Assembly: GCA_964446585.1 (NCBI GenBank)
Contig: CAYUPI010000073.1
Span: forward strand, 1-25,374
Source of the DNA: CAYUPI01 sp964446585
GTDB lineage: Bacteria; Verrucomicrobiota; Verrucomicrobiia; Limisphaerales; UBA8199
Direction of reading: 5' to 3'
Length of the DNA stretch: 25,374 nt
Position numbers and translations under genes: made by a program. Below, in pieces: positions 17,571 to 24,548 of this stretch (positions are counted from its first letter, which is position 1; the number at the start of each line of letters is the position of its first letter). Below the pieces are notes generated by a model that was not told where the DNA came from, made no database searches, and worked only from the letters and a program-made list of their open reading frames with translations.

Positions 17571-17906
17571 ATGCCATCAATGACTACTTATGAACGCGCC
17601 ATTCAGATCCATCAGGTCCTGATTGGCGCAGCCCACCACCGTCAGGTCCTCAACTATGAGATCGTCGGCAAGCTGATCGGAGTCCCGCACTGGGGTCTCG
17701 CGCCCCATCTCGAGCACCTGATGAAGCACTGCCAAAGAAACCATCTGCCTCCGCTCACGGCACTCGTGGTCAAGAAACCCTCCGGCAAACCCGGCAAGGG
17801 TCTAACGACCGTTCGGGACCTCGACCTTGATCGCGAGAAAGTATTCGCCCACAAATGGCACCGCATGAGACCCCTCACTGTGGCCGACCTGCGAGCGAAG
17901 CTCTGA
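17571..17906 (+). CDS. Small conserved-looking protein, possible winged-helix (MGMT/ATL-like), 111 aa
   Basis: ATG 17571 follows a good AAGGA site (a second ATG at 17580 is possible). The product reads TTYERAIQIHQVLIGAAHHRQVLNYEIVGKLIGVP, then a helix and NHLPPLTALVVKKPSGKPGKGLTT, with DREKVFAHKW near the end. Proteins with this pattern are common small hypotheticals. The alternation of helix, Y..V..LIG, LPPLT.LVV and a Gly-rich turn is loosely like the C-terminal DNA-binding domain of alkylguanine methyltransferase-like proteins, but the PCHR active site is absent. It probably belongs with the upstream operon as an accessory DNA-binding protein. Function is unproven. Confidence 0.7.
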   Translation: MPSMTTYERAIQIHQVLIGAAHHRQVLNYEIVGKLIGVPHWGLAPHLEHLMKHCQRNHLPPLTALVVKKPSGKPGKGLTTVRDLDLDREKVFAHKWHRMRPLTVADLRAKL

Positions 17907-17933
17907 ACGAACACCTGACAACCGACTCTGACT

Positions 17934-18215
17934 ATGCCAAGACAAGCAGAGCTATTCGAAGCAACGGACGGAAGCCTCCTGATCGCTTATCTTTTGCTGC
18001 GGGAACAAGGGGCTAACATCCCACCCGCCTGGCTCGAGCGTTCGCGCGAGTCCCGCAAGAAACGCGAGAAGGAGCTTGCTCGTCTGCTGAAAGCGGGAAA
18101 GCTCGACGCCGCAAACTACATACGCGAATGGGAACTCTTTTACCGTAAAGAGTGCTTTTACTACGGCCTCCGCGCTTTGCTGGAACTCGAAAGGGCCGGG
18201 AAGACCAAGCTCTGA
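17934..18215 (+). CDS. Hypothetical helical protein, 93 aa
   Basis: Starts 27 bp after the previous gene and ends at TGA 18215. The product (MPRQAELFEATDGSLLIAYLLLREQGANIPP, then a Lys/Arg-rich helix and YRKECFYYGLRALLELERAGKTKL) is mostly helical and charged, with no membrane span. I do not recognise the family. The short spacing suggests it is the last gene of the helicase-methylase-ATPase transcript. No clear ribosome site is visible before the ATG. Confidence 0.6.
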   Translation: MPRQAELFEATDGSLLIAYLLLREQGANIPPAWLERSRESRKKREKELARLLKAGKLDAANYIREWELFYRKECFYYGLRALLELERAGKTKL

Positions 18216-18491
18216 GAGTCGAAAGGAATCAATTCATGCTGCCTGTGACCGTATGAAAACTCGAACGCGCCACAAGCCCTTCATGGAGAAGCGTCTGCAA
18301 ATGCTCTCCACTTCGGATCCTAAATTCGGCGAGCAGGAATGTCTCCACCCTCGCCCCAGCAAGCCTATGAAAAAGAAAAAGGGTCAGACCGGAGGTTCCT
18401 CCGCCGCTGGACCCTGTCGCAACGGAAACTTGATCGAAAGCATCTTTTAGAAAAGGCTCCTCCAAAGCCCACGTTTTGATCTGCGTAACGC
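18216..18491. other. Intergenic region with a tiny ORF coupled to a weak 65-codon frame
   Basis: AGGA precedes ATG 18236, which encodes only six residues before a TGA that overlaps ATG 18253 (ATGA). The second frame would run to 18450 and give 65 residues rich in Lys/Arg/Ser with no recognisable domain. The coupling is neat but may be coincidence. No promoter or terminator is recognised. Confidence 0.3.
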
Positions 18492-19532
18492 ATGAAGCGA
18501 AAACCCAGGCCTTGGACAAAAAAGGAAATCTCGCTGCTCGGCAAAGTTCCCGACGCCGAAACCGCCGAACTCACCGGACGTACCTTCGGCACTGTCTGGC
18601 AGAAACGCCGCGCGCTTGGCATCGAGCAACCCGCACTCCGCTTCCGCAAATGGACACCAGCCGAAGACGAACTTGTCGGCAGAGCTCCCCATGCCGAAAT
18701 CGCCCGCCAACTCGGCCGCAGCGAAAGTGCAATCAAGAGCAGGTGCGCCATTCTCGAGCGTGAGCAGGCCACCCGCCAAACCAAATCCATCCTTTCAAAT
18801 CCAAGACCCTCCCGCGCCACCTTCGAATCGCTCCGTTTAGCCACTCAACCCTCAACCCTCAACTCTCAACGTTTTGCGGTTCCCCGCGATCCTACTCCTG
18901 CCGACGACGATCGGTTCCGGCTCATCGACGGCCCGTACTATGCGCCCCGCACCGCGCGGGGCCGGTTCCTTGTCTGCGAGCTTCGCGGAAAAGTCAAAGT
19001 TGGCGGCTACAGCGACGCGCCCATCCCCTGGCCAAGAATATGGCGCCGGCGCTCTCTGATCATCTGCGGCGACCTCTTCCGCGCGCTGAAAACCGAATCC
19101 GTTTACGCAGTCTCCTACCATTGGGGGCTCTCCCGAGCAATCGTCTCCTATTACCGGCAACAATTGAACATCCCTCGTTACAACCCCGGCTCGCACCGCT
19201 TATTTCGCGAATACATCATCGAATCCGCACGCACCCCTGAAGCCCGAGCCAAACTCTCCGCTGCCAGGGAAGGCAAACTTTCCACCGAATCCGCTCGCGA
19301 CCGCGCACTCTTGCGTCGCATCCAACGCCAACCCAAATCCAAAGCGTGGCGGCGCAAAATGTCCGAACGCCTCCGCCGCCGCTTCGACCTCCTCGGTCCC
19401 TACCGCAAGTGGACGGCGAAAGAACTCGCCCTCATCGGCACCATGCCCGACCGCCAAGTCGCCCGCCGCACCAACCGCTCCCTCTCCGCCGTCCGCGCCA
19501 AAAAATTCTCCCTCCGCGCACCACGCAAATAA
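18492..19532 (+). CDS. Protein with three Myb/SANT-like helix-turn-helix repeats
   Basis: 346 residues from ATG 18492. Two Myb/SANT-like repeats lie at residues 8-44 (WTKKEISLLGKVPDAETAELTGRT) and 54-90 (WTPAEDELVGRAPHAEIARQLGRS), and a third at the C terminus from W307 (WTAKELALIGTMPDRQVARRTNRS). Each has W, an acidic helix, and a basic recognition-like helix. Such repeats are frequent in Verrucomicrobiota proteins and probably bind DNA. The central part (about 150-290) has a compact domain (RFLVCELRGKVKVGGYSDAPIPWPR) and a helical stretch (HWGLSRAIVSYYRQQLNIPR) that may be another helix-turn-helix. Residues 117-127 are encoded by a heptamer repeat tract inserted in frame. Specific target is unknown; a transcription factor or mobile-element-associated binder are both possible. 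Confidence 0.75.
   Translation: MKRKPRPWTKKEISLLGKVPDAETAELTGRTFGTVWQKRRALGIEQPALRFRKWTPAEDELVGRAPHAEIARQLGRSESAIKSRCAILEREQATRQTKSILSNPRPSRATFESLRLATQPSTLNSQRFAVPRDPTPADDDRFRLIDGPYYAPRTARGRFLVCELRGKVKVGGYSDAPIPWPRIWRRRSLIICGDLFRALKTESVYAVSYHWGLSRAIVSYYRQQLNIPRYNPGSHRLFREYIIESARTPEARAKLSAAREGKLSTESARDRALLRRIQRQPKSKAWRRKMSERLRRRFDLLGPYRKWTAKELALIGTMPDRQVARRTNRSLSAVRAKKFSLRAPRK
18841..18872 (+). repeat. In-frame heptamer repeat tract inside the Myb-like gene
   Basis: The 7-base unit CAACCCT/CAACTCT repeats about four times and encodes TQPSTLNSQR between the second DNA-binding repeat and the central domain. The same theme forms intergenic tracts at 1078-1112 and 1193-1232, so an intergenic-type repeat seems to have entered a linker without breaking the frame. 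Confidence 0.6.
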
Positions 19533-19712
19533 GCTTTGGGGTTCCTTCTTCAAGCGATCCACACATTGCACCAAGTTCCTTTAGAGTGAAAATGCCCGCC
19601 CCCTTTTCTCCGCACCGCCTTTCCCCTTCTGCTTTCTGCTTTCTACTTTCTGCTCGCCGATTGCCTCTAGCCTCTCGCGCCGGCAGCGCACCGAAAACTC
19701 CGTTTTCTTCGG
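19533..19712. repeat. Intergenic region between convergent genes with CTTTCTG heptamer tract
   Basis: Short gap between convergent genes. At 19612-19665 the theme CTTTCTG/CTTTCTA repeats in a pyrimidine-rich run (TTCTGCTTTCTGCTTTCTAC). No clear hairpin terminator is visible. Confidence 0.45.
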
Positions 19713-20345
19713 CTACGCCGGCTGGAGCGGCCTAAAACGCATCGGCTGAATCTGCAACTCCAGCCCATTTAGTCGGGAAGACCAGCGCAAACCCAGCAAC
19801 AAATCCGCGACTTGCCCGCCGTCCAATGTGAGATCCCCTGTAACGGAGTCTCCGAAGAACCAGAGCTGCTCAACCCCAACCCCGGTAAAATCCAACTCTT
19901 CGAAACTCACCTTGCTGTTCCGATTGATCCAGACGGCTACGATCAAATTATTCGGGTCTCGATACTGCGCTTTGAACCCATCCATGAGCCGCTGGAGAGT
20001 GGCACTCGGATTGACCTCCTCTGGCGGGAGTTGTTTCAATTGCGTCAGTTTGTAAACCGTTCCACGCACCGGGTCCACGGCTCGGATGACACAATCGCAA
20101 TCTGCAATTTCCCCGTACGCCACCTTCACGTCAACACCGAAGCCTTCGCTGTGGCGTTTTGAAAGCAGCGCCAAGTATCCCGCCTGATGCTTTTCCAGTA
20201 TCACGTTCTTCTCAGCCTGCGAAAGATGTTTCACGGTCTCCGGCTTCTGCAGGATGCCGACCACCGAAGGCCTGATTTCGCGGAGCAGATCCTCCGGGTC
20301 CACATAATCGAGCGCCGCAAGCTGTCTTTGAAAAATTCGATCCAT
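19713..20345 (-). CDS. Hypothetical protein, 210 aa, possibly nuclease-like
   Basis: The frame extends to 20411, but ATG 20345 (MDRIFQRQLAALDYVDPEDL) gives a natural start; the extra 22 residues cover a likely leader. The product is soluble. A mixed region reads EGFGVDVKVAYGEIADCDCVIRAVDPV, then VYKLTQLKQLPPEEVNPSATLQRLMDGFKAQY and LIVAVWINRN. An acidic strand followed by QLK in a short strand is loosely like a PD-(D/E)XK core, but I cannot confirm this. No named family recognised. The gene is monocistronic, and its upstream region carries two sets of short direct repeats (20401-20466). Confidence 0.65.
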   Translation of the reverse strand: MDRIFQRQLAALDYVDPEDLLREIRPSVVGILQKPETVKHLSQAEKNVILEKHQAGYLALLSKRHSEGFGVDVKVAYGEIADCDCVIRAVDPVRGTVYKLTQLKQLPPEEVNPSATLQRLMDGFKAQYRDPNNLIVAVWINRNSKVSFEELDFTGVGVEQLWFFGDSVTGDLTLDGGQVADLLLGLRWSSRLNGLELQIQPMRFRPLQPA

Positions 20346-20772
20346 CGAAATGATAATCGCAGAACAACCGGACCCACGGAAGGGAATTTGCCTCGCGTGA
20401 GTGGCTAACAATGGCTAACAAAATGGCTAACAAACCATAGTGAAAAAATAGTTTTTCATAGTGAAACAAATTTCTTGAATAGCGAATAAAACCCAATAAA
20501 ATCAGGGGTCAAATCGAGCCTGCCTTGAGCAATCCCGGCCATTGGCTCCAAAGCTGTTGGTTATAAAATACTTACGGAGTTTGTCACGCCGGATTTGACG
20601 TTCTGCCAATGGTTGGGTTCCGGTCTTCGCCAGTACGACTTCGCTTTGCATTCTACTAACCGGTTGCCTCTCCAATCGCTCACTGGATGAATCAGTCGAG
20701 CGGCGGCGTGCCCGCACGCACCGCGATTCTCGTGGCTTACATCCTACATGAAAGGGTGGTATTATACTTCTC
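20346..20772. other. Intergenic region between divergent genes; direct repeats and IS-like scar
   Basis: This region should hold promoters for the minus-strand gene and the sigma factor. Direct repeats at 20401-20466 are listed separately. The sequence CAGGGGTCAAATCGAG near 20503 resembles sequence bordering insertion remnants in many genomes, but no partner end or transposase is seen. TATACT at 20763-20768 lies right at the sigma-factor 5' end and may be chance. Confidence 0.4.
20401..20466. promoter_or_regulatory. Two sets of direct repeats, possible operator upstream of the 210-aa gene
   Basis: TGGCTAACA occurs three times (from 20402, 20412 and 20424), then CATAGTGAAA twice (20436-20445 and 20457-20466), exactly 21 bp apart, two helical turns. 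Read on the minus strand it is TTTCACTATG repeated ahead of the 210-aa gene. This is the geometry of a dimeric or cooperative regulator site; no regulator is identified. Confidence 0.45.
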
Positions 20773-21336
20773 ATCAACGACGTAACCCGTATTCTCGAAG
20801 CTCACGCACGCGGCGATCCTAAGGCCGCAGAAGAATTGCTCCCCCTAGTTTATCAGGAATTGCGCAAGTTGGCCGCGCACAAGATGGCTGGGCAGGCTCC
20901 GGGCCACACCCTCCAACCCACCGCCCTGGTTCACGAAGCCTGGTTGCGGCTCTCCGGGAACCAGGCGGGCCGATTTGCCGGACGCGCACATTTCTTTGCT
21001 GCCGCCGCCGAAGCCATGCGGCATATCCTCGTCGACTCTGCGCGGCGAAAGCGCGCCGCGCGCCACGGCGGCGGGCAGGTGCGCGTGGATCTGCAGGATG
21101 TGGAAATCGCTTCCCTCGTCGATGACGACGAGCTTTTGGCGGTTCATGATGCGCTCGACAAGCTAGCCGCCGAAGACTCCCAAAAAGCGGAGTTGGCGAA
21201 GCTGCGTTATTTCGTCGGTATGACGTTCGAGGAAGCGGCTGAAGTGCTCGGGATCTCGGTGGCTACGGCCAAACGTTACTGGGCTTACGCGCGCGCTTTT
21301 CTTTACGAGGAAATGCGGGCGAACAAGACGAAATAA
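20773..21336 (+). CDS. ECF-type RNA polymerase sigma factor (TIGR02999-like)
   Basis: A sigma factor of the Planctomycete/Verrucomicrobia ECF group: LLPLVYQELRKLAAHKM and LQPTALVHEAWLRL (region 2), AHFFAAAAEAMRHILVDSARRKRAARHGG, then FEEAAEVLGISVATAKRYWAYARAFL (region 4 helix-turn-helix). The first usual start, TTG 20836, would remove the conserved NDVTRILEAHARGDPKAAEEL segment that the reading frame encodes just upstream. I therefore place the start at ATC 20773 (ATC-AAC-GAC-GTA-ACC), where family members typically have M-N-D-V-T; ATT 20761 and ATA 20764 are alternatives. An in-frame TGA at 20749 limits the frame. It probably directs transcription of the downstream kinase and LRR genes, which share a promoter-like element. 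The family call is secure; the start is not. Confidence 0.85.
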   Translation: MNDVTRILEAHARGDPKAAEELLPLVYQELRKLAAHKMAGQAPGHTLQPTALVHEAWLRLSGNQAGRFAGRAHFFAAAAEAMRHILVDSARRKRAARHGGGQVRVDLQDVEIASLVDDDELLAVHDALDKLAAEDSQKAELAKLRYFVGMTFEEAAEVLGISVATAKRYWAYARAFLYEEMRANKTK

Positions 21337-21397
21337 CCGACTCCGTGCGCGATTTCCACTTTTTCGGGTGTCAGGGAACGAAATTAGTTTGTCGGCC

Positions 21398-21426
21398 TGA
21401 GACTTTTTCCGCTCGGATTTCGTATG
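21398..21426 (+). promoter_or_regulatory. Putative ECF promoter upstream of the kinase gene
   Basis: TGAGACTTTTT, seven variable bases, then GATTTCGTATG. GAGAC and CGTATG are 17 bp apart, a typical ECF -35/-10 spacing. The same layout recurs at 24408-24436. It ends 20 bp before the kinase start codon. Confidence 0.55.
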
Positions 21427-21446
21427 TTGATTAAAGGCCCGACATC

Positions 21447-24107
21447 GTGAACGAGCCCCACAAATCGGTTGGCGCCATCTTCGACGCGGCTATCGAGTTG
21501 CCGCCCGAGCGGCGCGCGGCCCACGTGCAGGAAGCCTGTGCGGGGGACGATGCGTTGCGCCGGCGCGTCGAAGCTTTGCTTGGCGCCCATGAATCAGCCG
21601 AATCGTTTATGAACAGTCCGGCCTTCGCCGCGAGGGGGGAAACGGTGGCGGTCAAATCGGCGGAGCAGCCTGGAGACAGGATTGGCCGCTACAAATTGCT
21701 CCAACAAATTGGCGAAGGCGGTTGCGGAGTGGTTTATATGGCCGAGCAGGAAGAGCCAGTTCACCGCCGCGTGGCGCTTAAAATCATCAAGCTGGGCATG
21801 GACACCAAGAGTGTGATCGCCCGCTTCGAAGCCGAACGTCAGGCCTTGGCGCTCATGGACCATCCGAACATTGCGAAGGTCCTGGATGCCGGCGCGACGG
21901 ACACCGGCCGGCCTTATTTCGTCATGGAACTTGTGCGTGGCGTCAAAATCACCGACTACTGCGACCAGAACAATCTTTCCACCGAAGAGCGGTTGAAACT
22001 TTTCATGCAGGTCTGTCAGGCCATCCAGCATGCGCACCAAAAGGGCATCATCCACCGCGACATCAAACCGTCGAATATTCTGGTCACCGTCAACGAACCC
22101 GGCGGGCCGGGGTGTCCCAAGGTGATTGATTTCGGCATCGCCAAGGCCACCACCGGCCAGCGCTTGACCGACAAGACCATCTTCACCGCTTTCGAACAGT
22201 TTATTGGGACGCCAGCCTATATGAGTCCGGAGCAGGCCATGATGACCAGCCTGGACATTGACACCCGCACGGACATTTATGCGCTGGGCGTGCTGCTCTA
22301 CGAATTGCTGACCGGCAAGACGCCTCTGGATCAAAAGGAGCTTCTGGCGGCTGGCGTGGATGAAATGCGCCGCGCGATCCGCGAGAAAGAACCTGCCCGC
22401 CCCTCGACGCGCTTGAGCACGATGCTCGAAGGCGAACTGACTACGACCGCCAAACATCGCCATACCGATCCGCCAATACTGATCCACCTCTTGCGCGGCG
22501 ATCTGGACTGGATCGTGATGAAGGCGCTGGAGAAGGACCGCGCGCGGCGGTACGAAACGGCCAACGGCCTGGCCAGGGACATCCAACGCTACCTGGCCGA
22601 CGAACCCGTGGTCGCCCGCCCGCCCAGCAAACTCTATCGTTTCCAAAAGCTGGCGCGGCGGAACAAGCTGGCCTTCGCAGCGGGGGCGGCGGTCCTGCTT
22701 GCTTTGGTAGCGGGCCTGGCGATTTCGACCTGGTTTTTCATCCAGGAGAAGGCGGCGCGGCGGATCGCGGTGGCCGCTGAACAGAAACAAACGCACTCGC
22801 TCCAGCGAGCTGAGGCCTCCGAAAAGCAGGCTCGAGCCATCAACCGCTTCCTGACCGAGGACCTGCTGTTTCAGGCCACGCCTGAGCGAAACGCGCGAGA
22901 AAAGCAAGTGACCATGGAGGAGGTGTTGAACGTGGCGACGAGCAAGCTGGATCACAACGCTGAAATTGCTCAGCAGCCGGAATTGGAAGCGACCCTGCGC
23001 CTGGACATCGGCGCTACATATCGAACGTTGGGGGCGCTGGCTGAGGCCAGAAGGAATTTGCAGCGAGCCTTCGACTTGCGCCGCACTGCGTTGGGACCGA
23101 CAAATTTGGCCACCCTGGATGCAGAACAAACGCTAGCCGAGTTTCTGGTTGACGACGCTAGAGAATATGAGGCAGCCGAACCGCTCTACCGGGAGGCCTG
23201 GCAGGGCCGCCAGCGGCTTCTGGGCGCCGAACATCTCGACACGCTGGCGTCGTGGGAAGGCATCGAGATTGTCCTGTTTCAAACAAGGCGGCTGGAGGAG
23301 GCCGAGCGCATCGGGCGCCAAATTCTCCCAATCCGTGAGCGAGTCCTGGGGCTCGACGCCCGCGCGACCATTGAGGCGCTTCTGAACCTGTCTGGCCCTG
23401 CGGGTTATCGCGGTGACTACGCGGAAGCAGAGCGGCTCGTTCGTGAGGCACTGCGCCGTTGCCAACGAACCGGGACCAATCCGCTCCAAGGCTTTTATTG
23501 TGTCAAGGAGCTTGCCGGGCATCGGCTGCTCCAGGGGGATCCCAGGGAGGCGGAGGAGCTGCTGACGGAAGCGGTTCCGCAGGCGGTTCGCACGCTCGGC
23601 GCCGATCACCTCGTCACGCTATGGATGCACCGCGTTTTGGCCCGCGCTCTGGCCGATGAGGGCCGATTCACCGAGGCGGAGGCGCTGGCCAGCGCAGTTC
23701 TGGCCGCCAGGCGCCGCCAGACGAGCGACCCGGAAGGGACCGGCCGTACCCTGCTCGTGCTGGGTTGCGCGTTGGTGGAACTAGGCAAACTGGACGAGGC
23801 GGAACCTCACCTGAAAGAGGCGCTGACCCTCTTCCACGAGCACGTCCCGAACAGGGACGCACTGGCCGCCCAGGCTTCAAACTGGCTTGGCGCTATTGCA
23901 GTGGCCCGCAAAGCCTATCCCGAAGCCGAGGCGCTGCTGCTGCCGGATTCGGACCAATTCTTCACCACCGCGGCCAAGATGTCGCCTAATGAACGGCGTG
24001 TGGCCGTTGGCCACATCGTAAAGCTCTACGAGGCCTGGGAAAAACCTGAGCAAGCCGCCGTCTGGCAGAAAAAACTCGATCAACTCGTGTCTCAGAATTC
24101 AAAGTAG
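21447..24107 (+). CDS. Transmembrane Ser/Thr protein kinase with TPR-like C-terminal domain
   Basis: 886 residues from GTG 21447, with AAAGG about eight bases upstream. Residues 80-375 are a Hanks-type kinase: GEGGCGVVY (89-97), VALK (K112), HRDIKPSN (D205, N210), DFG (228-230) and YMSPEQ, so all catalytic residues are present. A juxtamembrane segment with DEPVVARPPSKLYRFQKLARRNK precedes a single membrane span at about 408-430. The C-terminal 440 residues are helical repeats of TPR type (LAEARRNLQRAFDLRR, EAERLVREALRRC, LDEAEPHLKEALTLF), possibly outside the membrane or in the periplasm. This kinase-TM-TPR design next to an ECF sigma gene is common in Verrucomicrobiota, where the kinase likely modulates sigma activity. 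The long minus-strand frame here is an antisense shadow. Confidence 0.93.
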   Translation: MNEPHKSVGAIFDAAIELPPERRAAHVQEACAGDDALRRRVEALLGAHESAESFMNSPAFAARGETVAVKSAEQPGDRIGRYKLLQQIGEGGCGVVYMAEQEEPVHRRVALKIIKLGMDTKSVIARFEAERQALALMDHPNIAKVLDAGATDTGRPYFVMELVRGVKITDYCDQNNLSTEERLKLFMQVCQAIQHAHQKGIIHRDIKPSNILVTVNEPGGPGCPKVIDFGIAKATTGQRLTDKTIFTAFEQFIGTPAYMSPEQAMMTSLDIDTRTDIYALGVLLYELLTGKTPLDQKELLAAGVDEMRRAIREKEPARPSTRLSTMLEGELTTTAKHRHTDPPILIHLLRGDLDWIVMKALEKDRARRYETANGLARDIQRYLADEPVVARPPSKLYRFQKLARRNKLAFAAGAAVLLALVAGLAISTWFFIQEKAARRIAVAAEQKQTHSLQRAEASEKQARAINRFLTEDLLFQATPERNAREKQVTMEEVLNVATSKLDHNAEIAQQPELEATLRLDIGATYRTLGALAEARRNLQRAFDLRRTALGPTNLATLDAEQTLAEFLVDDAREYEAAEPLYREAWQGRQRLLGAEHLDTLASWEGIEIVLFQTRRLEEAERIGRQILPIRERVLGLDARATIEALLNLSGPAGYRGDYAEAERLVREALRRCQRTGTNPLQGFYCVKELAGHRLLQGDPREAEELLTEAVPQAVRTLGADHLVTLWMHRVLARALADEGRFTEAEALASAVLAARRRQTSDPEGTGRTLLVLGCALVELGKLDEAEPHLKEALTLFHEHVPNRDALAAQASNWLGAIAVARKAYPEAEALLLPDSDQFFTTAAKMSPNERRVAVGHIVKLYEAWEKPEQAAVWQKKLDQLVSQNSK

Positions 24108-24407
24108 GGCAGGCGTCCCGCCCGATTTCAGTAGCGTTTCAGGTTCATCCCGGAGGGGATGGCTGAGAATAGCCCAACGTTTCAACGTTGGGTAGCGCGT
24201 CGGAGTTGCCGAAGTCCCGAAGGGACGGCTGGGGTCTCGCGGGCCCCGTCAGTCGTCCCTTCGGAACTAATCCCTTTCACTGCGCCGATTCCCAACGCTG
24301 AAGCGTTGGGCTATTGTCGTGTGTCCCTCCGGGACAGTCGCCTGCCTGCAGCCGGCGAATTTCCGAAACGTCAAATCAGCCCCTTCTCCAGCTTCCCTTC
24401 CCTCCGG
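24108..24407. repeat. Intergenic palindromic repeat cluster (REP-like)
   Basis: Contains AGCCCAACGTTTCAACGTTGGG (about 24171-24192) and CCCAACGCTGAAGCGTTGGGCT (about 24291-24312), each nearly palindromic and inverted relative to the other. They are flanked by outer arms CCCGGAGGGG and GTCCCTCCGGGAC. Between them lie GTCCCGAAGGGAC and GTCCCTTCGGA. The nested inverted layout resembles REP/BIME elements. An imperfect GGGC...GCCC hairpin right after the kinase stop could be a weak terminator. Confidence 0.65.
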
Positions 24408-24436
24408 TGAGACTTTTTGTCCGCGGATTTCGTATG
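24408..24436 (+). promoter_or_regulatory. Putative ECF promoter upstream of the LRR gene
   Basis: Same element as at 21398-21426: TGAGACTTTTT, seven bases, GATTTCGTATG, with identical overall length. It lies 112 bp before ATG 24549 and 34 bp before the alternative ATG 24471. Confidence 0.55.
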
Positions 24437-24548
24437 GATGTATGAGCCTGTGAGCTCTAGAAAGCAAAAGATGAACGCAAAAAGCCGGACAATCGGCATC
24501 AAGCGGGTGAATTGCGCTGGAACCAAAGAAAAACAAAGGAACTACGTT

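Noticed and set aside
20502..20777. Small minus-strand frame upstream of the sigma factor
   Set aside because: Sequence looks like translated non-coding DNA and ends in an RFDP-stop encoded by the IS-like GGGGTCAAATCG sequence.
21594..23129. 511-codon open frame on the minus strand across the kinase gene
   Set aside because: It is antisense to a kinase with intact catalytic motifs, and its translation is low-complexity with no recognisable domain; a GC-rich shadow.
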